The notes under the pieces were generated by a model that was not told the DNA's origin, ran no database searches, and was given only the letters and a program-made list of their open reading frames with translations. Both the position numbers and the translations under genes were made by a program. Below are positions 11,017-22,215 of a stretch of 64,000 nt of DNA, in pieces. This DNA is from Paraescarpia echinospica (lineage: Eukaryota; Annelida; Polychaeta; Sabellida; Siboglinidae), in NCBI GenBank assembly GCA_020002185.1, contig CM034531.1, forward strand, positions 45,150,574 to 45,214,573, in the 5' to 3' direction. Each line of letters starts with the position of its first letter. Within the stretch, counting starts at the first letter, position 1.

Positions 11017-12513
11017 CGGTCCAAAAAGAAACACTTATCGAAAGAAGGCATTATAAAAATTAAGTATAAACAAATGACGTGGAAGTCATATAGATGTACT
11101 GGAAATGATGAAGACTACAACAGTTATAAAGAAGCACTTAACCAAGCTACAGCTGAAATTAGAAATTCAAAGAGAAGCTATGAACAACAATTAGCTAGTA
11201 ATATAAAACATGACAGCAAGAGTTTTTATGCGTATGTTCGAAGCAAACAGAAAGTTCAAGATAAGGTCGGTCCTCTAGAAGATAGTGCTGGAAATATAAT
11301 ATCAGAGGGATTCTTAATGGCAGAAGACCTGAATGAGTACTTTAGTTCAGTGTTTACCAGAGAAGATATTAGTTCACTGCCAGTACCAGAGGCTAAGTTC
11401 AAGGGGGCAGATTCAGACTATTTAGGACAATTAATTGTAACCCCGGAAATGGTAGCTAAGAAAATAAGGGCTATGAAGGATAATAAATCACCTGGAGTGG
11501 ATGGGATTCCGCCCAAACTACTATTGGAAATTGCAGAACAAATTAGCGTACCGCTTGCAACAGTTTTCAATTTGTCATTAGAAGAGGGAGTGTTTCCTTT
11601 AGAATGGAAATAAGCAACCATTATACCGTTATTTAAAAAAGGTTCGAGAAACAAGTCAGGGAACTATAGACCAATGAGTTTAACATCAGTGATTTGCAAA
11701 TTATTAGAAAGATTAATTAAAGATCACATGGTGGATTTTCTTGTTAAACAAAACTTGATAAACCCATCTCAACATGTTTTTTTAAAGCGAGGTCATGCTT
11801 AACAAATATGTTATGTTTTTTGGAAGACATCACTAAGTGGGTAGATGAGGGATCACCAGTAGATATTGTCTACTTAAATTTTCAAAAAGCTTTCGACAAA
11901 GTACCACATCAAAGATTACTGCTCAAACTAAAGGCCCATGGCATAGGAAATGGTATAATAAACTGGATAGAACAATGGCTGATTGACAGAAGACAACGTG
12001 TAGTAGTTGATGGGGACGCTTCAAACTGGAAATCGGTATTGAGTGGGGTACCACAGGGATCAGTATTAGGACCTATATTATTCTTAATATATATCAACGA
12101 TTTGGATTATGAAATAACAAGCATGGTGTTGAAATCTGCGGATGATACAAAAGTTTTTTAGAAGGATTAAAAGTGATGGAGATAGACAGCATTTACAAGA
12201 TGATCTTGACAGGTTGATCAAATGGTCTGAAAAGTGGCAAATGCTGTTCAATTTTGGGAAATGTAAATGCCTCCACACAGGACATGGGAACGAAGAGGTA
12301 GAATATACTATGGGGGGTACTGTACTAAGTTCTACTGTAAAAGAAAAGGACTTAGGGTTAACCATTAGTGCTGATATGAAGGTTTCAGAGCAGTGCGGAA
12401 TTGCAGCTTCAAAGGGAAATCAAATCCTTGGATTAATTAGGCGAAACATGACGTATAAGGAAAAAGAGCTAATAATACCGCTGTACAAAACAATAGTTAG
12501 GCCTCATTTAGAA
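10051..12513 (+). mobile_element. CR1-like LINE copy A (ORF2, truncated at both ends)
   Basis: Begins at tttaaactagattcgcag, the same point that follows ORF1 in the other copies. It runs through endonuclease and most of the reverse transcriptase, then stops at a junction near 12513 with an inverted copy (B). It has no 3' tail. Stops at about 11016, 11613 and 12161 break the frame. Confidence 0.9.
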
Positions 12514-12531
12514 TTGTCTTCTGTAAATTAG
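11074..12531 (+). pseudogene. CR1 ORF2 reverse transcriptase (copy A)
   Basis: Continuation of ORF2 in three frames: 11074-11613 (fingers, with KIRAMKDNKSPGVDGIPPK), 11808-12161 (palm, with LNFQKAFDKVPHQRLLLKL and GVPQGSVLGPILFLIYINDL) and 12142-12531 (thumb). The catalytic box reads SADD instead of the FADD of other copies. It is truncated after IVRPHLE at the inversion junction. Confidence 0.85.
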
Positions 12532-12534
12532 CCA

Positions 12535-14336
12535 TTTTTCTGTCCAGTTTTTATACCATTTCCTATGCCATGGGCCTTTAGCTTAAGCAGTAATCTTTGA
12601 TGTGGTACTTTGTCGAAAGCTTTTTGAAAATCTATTATATTTGTTAAGCACGAACTTGCTTTTAAAATCGCGTGTTGAGATGGGTTTATCAAACTATGTT
12701 TAACAAGAAAATCCACCATGTGATCTTTATTTAGTTTTTCTAATAATTTGCAAATCACTGATGTTAAACTCTCTGGTCTCTGACTTATTTCTCGAACCTT
12801 TTTTTAAATAACGGTATAATGTTTGCCTCTTTCCATTCGAAAGGAACCACTCCCTCTTCTAATGACAAATTTAAATCTGCTGCAAGTGGTACGCTAATTT
12901 GTTCTACAATTTCCAATTGTAGTTTGGGTGGAATCCCATCCACCCAGGTGATTTATTACCCTTCATAGCCCTTATTTTCTTAGCTACCATTTCCGGGGTT
13001 ACAATTAACTGTCCTAAGTAGTCTGAATCTTCCCCCTTGAACTTAGCCTCTGGTACTGGCAGTGAATTAATATATTTCCTGGTAAACACTGAACTAAAAT
13101 ACTCATTCAGGTCTTCTGCCATTAAGAATCCCTCTGATATTATATTTCCAGCACTATCTTGTAGAGGACCGACCTTATCCTGAACTTTCTGTATGCTTCG
13201 AAGATACGCATAAAAACTCTTGCTGTCATGTTTTATAATTGTTGTTCATAGCTTCTCTTTGAATTTCTAATTTCAGCTGTAGCTTGGTGCTTCTTTATAA
13301 ATGTTGTAGTCTTCACCATTTCCAGTACGACTTCCACATCATTTGTTTATACTTAATTTTTCGAATGGCTTCTTTCGATAAGTGTTTCTTTTTGGACCGT
13401 TTCCCTTGTTTTTTGAAGCGTACAAATGTATCGACTATGCACTTAATTTCACTCTTTAATAGATTCCAGCATTCTGTTGCTGTCTTACTCTGCTAAATAT
13501 TTCATCATGTCCTTATACCTTCCTTTGTGGAAATTTCTCCTATACTTCTTTTTACTATTCCTTTCTGATTTTACTTTGATGGTAAAATGTATCTGGTTGT
13601 GATCACTACTCCCCAGTGGCTCATATATATTGACATTGTCAACTAATTCATTCTGTGAGGACAAAACTATGTCTAACACATTCTCACACCTGGTTGGTTC
13701 TAGCACATGTTGAGAAAGGAAAGTGTATTGAACTAAAACTAAAAACTTGTGATCCTCACTCCCCATATTCTGAAGAGATTTCCATTGTATATGCCCGTGG
13801 TTAAAATCCCCCATAATAATACAGTCCCGTTTGCTTACTTCCCTCATAGCGTTTTGTATTTTATTATTATCTTATATGCTTATGTTTGAACTTCGATAAA
13901 CTAACCCAACTGTTAACGTTAAGTTTTTGTAACTATGTTACGCCTAACAGCTTCTTCGCAAACTGCTTCTCATTCTAATTTTATTCCATAAGCCTGGATA
14001 GATTCTTTAATATATAAAATAATTTCCCTTTCTTCCTTTTCTATCTTTCCTAAACATTCCATATCCTGTCTGTCCCAATTCGGCATCTGATATATCGGTG
14101 GTGGTCTAGGATTCGGTTTTACCTATTATGTGAGGGTAAATATCTTCTACCATAATGTTTAGTTCATTTCTTTTGTTTACTGTACTTCTTGCATTTAAAC
14201 AAACACATTTATATCCAGCTTCAGAAGAGTTTTCCAGACTGTTCTTTGCTGATATATTTGTGCTGTCTTTATCTATGCCTCCAGTTTCAGGCTTCTCTGT
14301 GATTCCCCCCTGCGAATCTAGTTTAAATAGATGCAA
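12535..14336 (-). pseudogene. CR1 ORF2 (copy B), fragmented
   Basis: Endonuclease pieces at 14336-14106 and 13847-13485 and reverse transcriptase pieces at 13122-12904 and 12758-12528. Compared with the other copies, the region around DITKWVDEGSPVDI is deleted near 12640. Multiple frameshifts make it dead. Confidence 0.8.
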
Positions 14337-14348
14337 CCTGTCCTACTA

Positions 14349-15437
14349 TCAACAGATCGCAGCAGATTCTCTGAGAAAAACCTTTCCACTAAGATGGAGG
14401 CCATCTCTCAAGTAGATATCTTCCATCCCAACAAAGTATCCCCATAAATCGGTGAATCCCACCCCCTCTTCTTCACACATCTGCTCAACTAGTGTGTTGA
14501 TCGCCATCCTCTTGCAGTTTCTATACGTTGCCCCCCTTCCTCCCATTACTGGCAAAATTCCTGAGATAATAATCTGTTCAACTCTTGTCTTCTTTAGCTT
14601 CCTCACTAACTGTCTATACTTCTGTACTATCCCAGTTGTTCCCTCCTTGTCTGCATTATTTGTTCCTACGTGTATTGGTATAGACCCTCCCTTGCCATGC
14701 CCCAATACCTTCTCTACCCTTTCAGTCACATGTTCTATCCTAGCCCCCGGTAGACAAACAACGACGTCCTTCACCTCGCTCAGTGTCTTGTCCGTATTTC
14801 TCATAATGGAGTCGCCCATAAACACCCTCTCTTTCCCCATTGCCCCCTAAATCACTGCCTCAGAGTAGCTCCTTCTCCGGTTTGCATCTGTCTGGTTGTT
14901 GTATTTTCCCCCTGCCGTCTTCTCTCCTGTCACATTCTCTTCCAATCTATTCTTTCCTGTCGCTTTTTCTCTTGTCACCTTTCCTCCTGCCATCGTCCCT
15001 TTTATCGACTTATCTTCTATCACATTTGCTCTCACTTCCTTTCGTCCCTTAATTTTTCCTCCCATCTCATTTCCTTCTCTCCTCTCCCGTCCCATCTTCC
15101 CTCCCTCCTTCTCTACGGACACTTTCTCCCCTGTCACCTTCACGCTTGTCACGTTTTCTGTCGTCGATTTTTCAATTTGTTCCCCTCCAATCACCTTCCC
15201 TCCTCTTAATCTCCTTTCCTCAGTCTTCTTGCCACTGCTATTCTCCTTCAGTCTTGCAGTTTTCCCACCTCTCTCCCTGTCGTCTCTCTCCTTGCTAATT
15301 GCCATCTCCATCTCCTTCACAATATCTGTCAACCTAACTATCTCCTTCTGCAGACACTCTACCTTCCAACACCCCATGCACTGAAAGGTGAATCTCTCCT
15401 CCATGGTTTCCGCCCATGACTTCCCGAAGCCGGACAA
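14349..15437 (-). pseudogene. CR1 ORF1 (copy B): zinc finger remnant, K/E-rich linker, esterase
   Basis: Two frames (15437-14847 and 14840-14349) make up ORF1. The first has the end of the PHD-like finger (FQCMGCWKVECL) and a long Lys/Glu/Gly-rich linker of degenerate VTGEK-type repeats. The second is an SGNH esterase: GDSIMRNTDKT, HVGTNNADKEGT and RDGLHLSGK. A one-base change separates them near 14845. Known CR1-like LINEs of many animals carry PHD plus esterase in ORF1. Confidence 0.8.
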
Positions 15438-16359
15438 TGCAAAATCTACCCAGTTGTGGCAGTGATCGTCAGTTTTCTTATGTAAGTAGTTTTATGGTTG
15501 TTACTTTATCTCCTATATATTCTACCACATAATCAGGTTTATTAAATCTTCTTTACAACTTATCGAAGGCTAAGTTACCCTATTATCACTCACTATACTA
15601 AAGTGTTCTAAAATACTTTAACTAACTAACTTTAAGCACAACTGCTACTCAATATATGTTTACTGCACCTTTATGAATGATATTAAGCCAAGAATAATAC
15701 TTATCAATAAATAATTCCACTTGTTTATCAACTATTCTGCACCACCAATTTCTACGATCTTTCTACGATCTATCTCCGACAATTGGGGGACTTCCGGTGG
15801 TGAATTGATTTGAATTTGGTGCAGCAAACTTGCGAAAATATAAGGATATTTGATCAAGATAAGTGATATTATTGAGCGTATAGGATACATAACGTAATTA
15901 TAGATATATATTAAGCAATATTTTTTGTTAAAAGTTAGCTAGAGGGAGTAATCTAGGGTAGATTAAAAGTAGGCGATTTGCGAGCGATAATTGGGGACGT
16001 TAATGTAATCGGAACGTTGTTTACAAAGTAGGTCACTGGCGAAGTTAGCGTACCGTGAACGACAATAGAATAGCGTTATTTGAGATAATCGGTGTAGTTA
16101 GATGAGTAATTAAAACCTGAAATAACAATCTTTTAAAGTGTATAATAGCACACAAAGAACAGTCTTTGTAAAGACTACCTTGTATCTAAGCCTAACTTGA
16201 ATACATTGTCATCGACATCGTAACTAGGTAAGGCACGGTGTGTCACTGTGTGTTAACAAATATAACTAACTATAATCTAAACAATCTGGTGTAAATTGTA
16301 CACAGAAAAGTATTTTCAAAGACGACATAAAACTACTTTGAACATAAATAAATTATGAT

Positions 16360-17331
16360 ATGGCACCTTGCAAGCGGCAACTCAGGGCAAAACAACACCT
16401 AGTTTGCAACGACTGCCAGAGCTGGGTGGATTTTGCGTTGTCTGGCTGTCCAAAATCATGGGCAGAGACCAAAGATGACGGATTCACCTTTCGGTGTATG
16501 GGGTGTTTGAGGGTGGAATGTCTGATGAAGGAGGTGTGTAAGTTGACGGATATAGTGATGGAGATGGAGGCGAGACTCAACATAGAAATAGATGGAGCAG
16601 AGAGGGATGACGCGGAGAGAGTTGAGAATTCTACAACACAGAAGGAGCAGAGTTGTGACACGGAGACTGAAGAAAGGAGACTGAGAGGAAGGAAGGTGAC
16701 CGGTGTGAAGGAACAAGACATTGAGAAAACAGAGGGACGGAGGAAAAGTGTTCGGCAGAGGAAAATAAAACGGGCCAGTGGGGATAGATCAGCAGGTAGT
16801 CAGACTGTAGAGAACGAGGAGAGACACGACAGCGATACAGGTGGTGAAGAGGTAGATACCACAGAGGCAGTTGGTAAGACCGTGAGACAGAAGACTGATG
16901 GAAGAAGACAGAGTGTTCAGCAAAAAACAGAAAACATGACAGGCGTGAAGGTGACAGGGGAGAAAGTGACCGTAGTGAAGGAGGTAGCCGGGGAAAAGGG
17001 ACGGGAGAGGAGAGAAGAAAATGTGATGGGAGGAAAGAAGAAGGGACGAAAGGAAGTGAGAGTAAATGTGCTAGAAGAGAAGATGACAGGAGGAAAGGGG
17101 ACAAGAGAAAACGCGACAGGAAAGAAGGGAATGGAAGAGAATGTGACAGGAGAGAAGACGACAAGAGGAAAAGACAACAACCAGACATATGCAAACCGGA
17201 GGAGCTACCCCGAGGCAGTGATTGAGGGGGCAAGGAGAAAAGAGAGTGTTTATGGGCGATTCAATTCTGAGAAAAACAGACAAGACTATATGCGAGGGGA
17301 AGGACGTTGTTGTATGTCTACCGGGGGCTAG
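16360..17331 (+). pseudogene. CR1 ORF1 N-terminal part (copy C)
   Basis: Begins MAPCKRQLRAKQHLVCNDC, the same start as the intact ORF1 at 50515. A PHD-like Cys cluster is at residues 16-50 (CNDC, SGC, CMGC). A Lys/Glu/Arg-rich linker follows to about residue 280. A one-base deletion near 17245 (agagagtgttt against agagagggtgttt in copy F) throws the esterase into another frame. Confidence 0.85.
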
Positions 17332-17788
17332 GATAGAGCATGTGACCGAAAGGGTAGATAAGGTATTGGGGCATGGCAAGGGAGGGTCTATACTAGTACA
17401 CGTTGGGACAAACAATGCAGACAAGGAGGGAACAACTGGTATAGTTCAGAAGTACAGACATCTAGTGAGGAAGCTAAAGAAGACAAGAGTGGAACAGGTT
17501 ATTCTCACAGGAATTTTGCCAGTAATGGGAGGAAGGGGGGCAAGATACAGAAACTGTAAGAGGATGGCGATCAACGCACTAGTTGAGCAGATGTGTGAGG
17601 AAGAGGGCGTGGGATTCATAGATTTATGGGGGTACTTTGTTGGGAGAGAAGATATGTACATGAGAGATGGCCTCCATCTAAGTGGAAAGGGGGCAGCAGT
17701 ATTCTCAGAGAATCTGCTGCGATCTGTTGGGGAGTGTAGATTAGACGTGAGAAAGTTCTCATTTTCACAAAGGACTGTGAATGAATAG
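17222..17788 (+). pseudogene. CR1 esterase domain fused to ORF2 tail (copy C)
   Basis: SGNH esterase motifs FMGDSILRKTDKT, HVGTNNADKEGT, GILPVMGGRG and RDGLHLSGKGAAVF, followed directly by the ORF2 C-terminal sequence. The frame ends at a TAG that replaces a Trp codon (NEWNRL in copy F). It is a deletion product of the parent LINE. Confidence 0.85.
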
Positions 17789-17996
17789 AACAGATTATCT
17801 GATGGTTGTGTGGGTGCTAGTAGTGTGAATATGTTTAAAAATAAAATCGACACATACCTCAGAAGGGCTGGATATATGTAGATAAAAGGGTTGGACTCTC
17901 GATAAGCCAAAGGGCTTCCTTGTCCACCTGCCATCTAGAGTAATTCTCTGGATGGCAATCTTGTTAAATCTTGTTAAATCTTGTTAAATATAGCCT

Positions 17997-18135
17997 TTAG
18001 TTCATGACCTATTCACCAGGGGCGTTATTTGATCTTGACCTATTCGCCAGTGACGTCATTTGACCTTGAACTGTTGATCTTTGACATAAAAGTTACGTCA
18101 TTTGCTTTTGTTTCAATCATAATCACTCGTCAACC
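17997..18135 (+). repeat. dispersed small repeat, copy 2 (plus)
   Basis: Contains gacctattc, tttgaccttgaa and aatcataatcactcg motifs. It is the inverse complement of the segment at 8980-9120. It lies directly after the CR1 tail. Confidence 0.5.
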
Positions 18136-18630
18136 TACTATACTACTAGTATAAATGTTAACTATAGCTGTTCAAGGTAAATAAAATAGATGACTTTTGT
18201 TCGACTTATATGAGATCAAGCGTATAATTGGAAGTATTTAATCAAGGCGTGATTTGTAAGATATGCCTATCCATCCTGCCTGCGTATTGACGTGGAAATA
18301 ATAATAATAACGTTCTTATATATTGCCCGTCCATGTACTTATCGACTATTCAACATTCCATTGTAGATTTGAGTTCTCCTTCTGATTAGCTTATCACTCT
18401 ATGTTAGCCACGTGTATTTGGTTATATTGTCAAGCTTGAGTGGAACGTCGCTGTCGATAGCAGGTGGTGTAGCGCTGCTTAAGGTATATAGGTTAGCCTA
18501 TATCGCGTTTATGAAGTTTAGGAAGAACAGAAGGCCCGATCATCGGTACTCTTATAGCTATTTGGGCTTAATTAAGTTACTTTACACAGACATGGAGAGG
18601 AGATACTCTCTAAATGAGTGGATTTATTTT
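18136..18630. other. no gene seen
   Basis: AT-rich unique sequence. An open frame at 18412-18687 (91 codons) has a hydrophobic start but no known motif, and it overlaps a LINE fragment on the other strand. Confidence 0.4.
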
Positions 18631-18633
18631 ATG

Positions 18634-18985
18634 TTAGCTGATTATTGTATGCATGTTCCATTGTTTTATCGTGTTTGGGAAGAATGAGTGCTTGTATGCG
18701 TCGATTCGGGTGAATGTCTGGAAATAGCGATATACGTTGTCTCCAGTGTAAGCTGATGCGGTGGTGAGTGAAGTTGTTATGTCCAGTGTCTCCAGCCAAC
18801 GCCAAGTTTTGTACTTTCGATCACGGTTGTCACAATCCATCATCGACGGTAGACGTTCTGAACAACACGAGTTGCTAGTTGTTGAGCATTTCCACCTGTA
18901 GTTGATGTTCTTCTTCGCGGATAAAACCCATACTATCGACGAATATTCCACGATGGTCTTACAAAGATCTGGTAGCACAATACGC
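18634..18985 (-). mobile_element. 3' fragment of a LINE ORF2
   Basis: A minus-strand frame reads KTIVEYSSIVW, then NRDRKYKTWRWLETL, and ends ARLTM-less but with SFFPNTIKQWN. This is the typical C-terminal end of jockey/CR1-type ORF2 (IVEYSS.VW ... AYKHSFFP.TI..WN). It is an isolated fragment; its family differs from copies A-G. Confidence 0.7.
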
Positions 18986-19094
18986 TGATGGCTTGGGCCA
19001 TCTGTGGGTGTTTCACTGTAGGAAAGCTCTTGTGTTGTTGGCCTTCTTCGTCACGTTGTTGATTTTAGTATTCTATCTTACTGTCCTACACGGA

Positions 19095-19815
19095 TGGGTT
19101 CAAATACTCCAGTACTTGTGTACTTAAGTACAGCAAATACTATACTTGGATTTGTACTTGTCTTTTTGCTTTTTGTAGTACTTGGACTTGTACTTGACCG
19201 TCAAATTACTTGGACTTGGCAAGTACTTTTCCACCAATTACTTTTTGTAAGTTTTCGTTAAGTATTTGGCTCTACCTCTGAAGGATTATAAACATTTGCT
19301 ACAGTGAAAATTACTGTGTATTTACTCTTATTTTGCACAAAGCTTCATAACATGAAACATAATTGATGGTGCATGGCTACATGTTGATTGGTTTATTTGA
19401 ATAAGGGGAAGGAGAAGCGTAGGCACTTACATGCATGTCAGCTGAGATTTGAAGCCATAAGTCAATTACATTGAATAAACTAATACTAACTGATCTCTTG
19501 ATCAGCTGTAGTGGTTTCAGATGTTCGGAAACCACCAGTTCACTTGTATTGTGTACTTTCGTGGTAGACATAATTGCCTTGGCTTCAGATAATGACTAAA
19601 TAGTAGTCAATTGCAGTATGTTCAGAACCTCAGATATGTTGAAATGGAGCATTCAATGTACTTGACTGTACGGGACTAACTTTTTCAGACTACTTTGTAC
19701 TTCTACTTGAGTTTTTTCATTAAGTACTTGTACTTGCCTATATTTTAGACGAGTACTTGTAATTGTACTTGGACTTGGCAAAATTGTAAGTACTTGTACT
19801 TAAATACATTGTGTA
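19095..19815. repeat. TACTTG-rich element, possibly a non-autonomous DNA transposon
   Basis: Both ends (19095-19250 and 19680-19815) are packed with gtacttgtacttgg-type motifs and share the string acttggacttggcaa. The 430-bp interior is unique. The layout resembles a short DNA element with complex sub-terminal repeats. I cannot define terminal inverted repeats or a target duplication by eye. Confidence 0.4.
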
Positions 19816-20450
19816 TGTGCTTGACCTATCCCTGCTGTCCTGTCGTTGGTCACGCCGAGGTACTTGACGCAGTTTACCTCCTGTAATTCTTGTCAGTGGG
19901 TAGAGTAGCCGCTAAAAATAATATTGTCTTCCTTCTGTTGGTAGGTCGAATAATTTTGACTTCTCTGGGTTATGCTCAATCAGTAATGTTTCTTTCACTT
20001 CTGCGGTTACGTGTTCTGCGTTAGAGCTAAGTGTCAGTAGCTAAATAATTCGGTAGTGCTTATAAAGAATTGTCAAGCAAAAAACCTTACGCAGGTATTG
20101 CAGAGGAATGTGTGGAAAGTTGTTTGTAAAATTTGGCCACAACACATGGGAGATGGGAGGTTGGCACACTCATCCCTCAATGCATTCACTAGCATAGTGT
20201 AGAAGAGACACGCATGTTTCTGGATAAATACATTAAATTCAACGACAGCAACAAATACTAAAATAGGAAGAAGAAGAATTATTGTTAATTGATATGTAAT
20301 GTGTGACTCATAAATGAGGAAAATTACCACACAATAGTTGCAGTTAAACGAAACATCGCTATTTGCTGCGTCCGAGTTAGTCAGTGCAAACCGCCGCAAA
20401 TATCCTTTTTGTTTCAAAGTCATGTTATACAATATAAATTATATTTATTA
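19816..20450. other. no gene seen
   Basis: A 119-codon minus-strand frame at 20073-20432 has a hydrophobic segment and several Cys, but no recognisable family, no splice context and no neighbour support. Confidence 0.4.
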
Positions 20451-20477
20451 TAACCTACTGACCGCCCGTATGTGTTG

Positions 20478-22215
20478 CAATGAACCACGTTGTTGTTGTT
20501 GGTGGTGTTGATGGTATTGGTGGTGTCGGTGGTGTTGGTGGTGTTTGTGGTGTTGGTGGTGTTGGTGTTGTTGGTCGTGTTGGCGGTGTTGGCGGTGTTG
20601 GCGGTGTTGGCGGTGGTGGCGGTGGTGGCGGTGGTAGCGGTGGTGGCGGTGGTGGCGGTGTTGGTGGTATTGATGTTTGGTGTTGTTGCTGTTGGTGGTA
20701 TTGATGTTTGGTGGTGTTGCTGTTGGTGGTGATGGTGTTGTCGGTGGTATCGGTGGTGTCGGTGGTGTCGGTGGTGTCGGTGGTGTCGGTGGTGTCGGTG
20801 GTGTCGGTGGTGTCGGTGGTGTCGGTGTTGTCGGTGGTGTCGGTGGTGTCGGTGGTGTTAGTGGTGTTGTAGTTGTTGGCGCTGGCGGTGTTATAGTTGT
20901 TGTTGGTGGTGGTGGCATTGGTAGTGGTGGTGTTACTTTTGTTCGTGGTGGTGCTGGTGCTGGTGCTGGTGCTGGTGCTGGTATTGTTGTTGGCGATGTT
21001 GCTTGTGGTGGTGGTGGTGGTGGCGGAGTTGTTGTTGTTAGTGGTGGTGGTTGTGGATTTGATATTGGTCATAATGGTGTTGGTGATGTTGGTGGTTTTC
21101 CTGGTGATGGTGGTGGTGGTGTTGGTAGTGGTGGTTTTAGTAGTGGTGTTGTTGTTGGTGGTGGTAGTTGTGGTTTTGGAGGTGTTGGTGGCGGTGTTGG
21201 TATTGTTGTTGGGGGTGTTGGTGATGGTAGTGATGGTGCTGTTGGTGGTGTCGGTAGTGATGGTGGTGGTGATGACGTGGTGGTGGTGGTGGTGGTGGTG
21301 GTGGTGGTGGTGGTGGTGGTGATGTAGTTGGTGATGTTGGTGGTAGTGGTGTTGGTGATGTTGGTGGTTTTGGTGGTTTATTGGTTTTGGTGGTGTTGGT
21401 GTTGATAGTGGTGTTGGAGGTTGTTTTGATGGTGGTATAGGTGGTGGTGGAGGTGATGGCGGTGGTGGTGGTATTGGTGGTGGTCATGGTGTTGTTGGTG
21501 GTGGTGATGTTGGTTGTGGTGTTGATGGTTTTGATGGTGGTGCTGGTGATGGTGGTGGTTGTGTTGTTGCTGGTTTGCGTTCGTCCGTGTGTGAGTGATT
21601 GGTGGTGGTGGAGGTGTTGGCGGTGGTGGTGGTGATGGTAGTGTTAGTGGTGGTGATGTTGGTGGTGTTGGTGGTGGTGTTTTTGTTGGTGGTGGTGGCG
21701 GTGTTACTGTTGTTGTTAGTGGTGTTGGTGATGTCGTTTGTGTTGGTGATATTGGTGGTGGTGATGTTGGTGGTGTTGTTGTTGGTGGTGGTGGTGATGA
21801 TGTTGTTGTTGTTGTTTGTGGTGGTGATGTTGCTGTTGTTTGTGGTGGTGGTGCTGGAGTTGGCGGTGTTGGCGGTGGTGGCGGTGTTGGCGGTGGTGGC
21901 GTTGGAGGTGTTGGTGTCGTTAGTATCGTTGGTGGCGTTGGTGGCGTTGGTGGCGTTGGTGGTGTTGGTGGTGTTGGTAGTGTTGGTGGTGGTGTTGTTG
22001 GTGGTGCTGGTGGTGTAGATGGTGTTGGTGGTGTCGGTGGTGTTGTTGCTGCTGGTAGTGGATGTGGTGTAGTGTTGTTGTTGGTAGTGGTGTTTGTGGT
22101 GTTGGTGGTGTTGTTGGTGGTGGTTTGCGTGCGAGCGTACGTGAGTGTGTGTCGTGGTGTTGGGCGTCGTAGTGTTGGTGGTGGTGGTGGTGGTAGTTGT
22201 GGTAGTGGTGTTCAC
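20478..22215 (+). repeat. 1.7-kb G/T-strand tandem repeat (GGTGTTGGT/GGTGTCGGT)
   Basis: Nearly every base of the plus strand is G or T for over 1.7 kb. The most regular part (about 20746-20850) repeats the 9-mer ggtgtcggt; other parts are (GGT)n, (GTT)n and mixtures. Frames stay open on both strands (Gly/Val-rich on plus, Thr/Asn/Pro-rich on minus) simply because stops need A. Confidence 0.95.

Larger units (their letters stand above)
12528..15782 (-). mobile_element. CR1-like LINE copy B (minus, 3' truncated, internal deletions)
   Basis: On the minus strand: 5' UTR from about 15782 to 15473, ORF1 from 15437 to 14349, endonuclease from 14336 to 13485, and reverse transcriptase from about 13380 to 12528, where it meets copy A tail to tail. 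The 5' UTR matches that of the full-length element near 50.8-51.1 kb. The ORF1 start codon has been deleted at the junction near 15473. Confidence 0.85.
15784..17992 (+). mobile_element. CR1-like LINE copy C, internally deleted (ORF1 joined to 3' end)
   Basis: Starts head to head with copy B near 15783 with a diverged 5' UTR (15784-16359), then ORF1, then jumps at about 17730 straight to the last part of ORF2 (ECRLDVRKFSFSQRTVNE) and the 3' UTR. It ends in the tail repeat ttgttaaatc, three to four times at 17960-17992. All of the endonuclease and nearly all of the reverse transcriptase are absent. Confidence 0.9.

Noticed and set aside
17890..17915. Similarity between CR1 3' UTR (ggactctcgataagcc) and the SINE head (ggactctcgactgag)
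   Set aside because: Only about ten bases are shared and they lie in the tRNA-like head, not the SINE tail, so it does not show LINE-SINE partnership.
20073..20432. 119-codon minus-strand frame with a hydrophobic segment
   Set aside because: No family motif, splice context or repeat homology; likely chance in AT-rich DNA.
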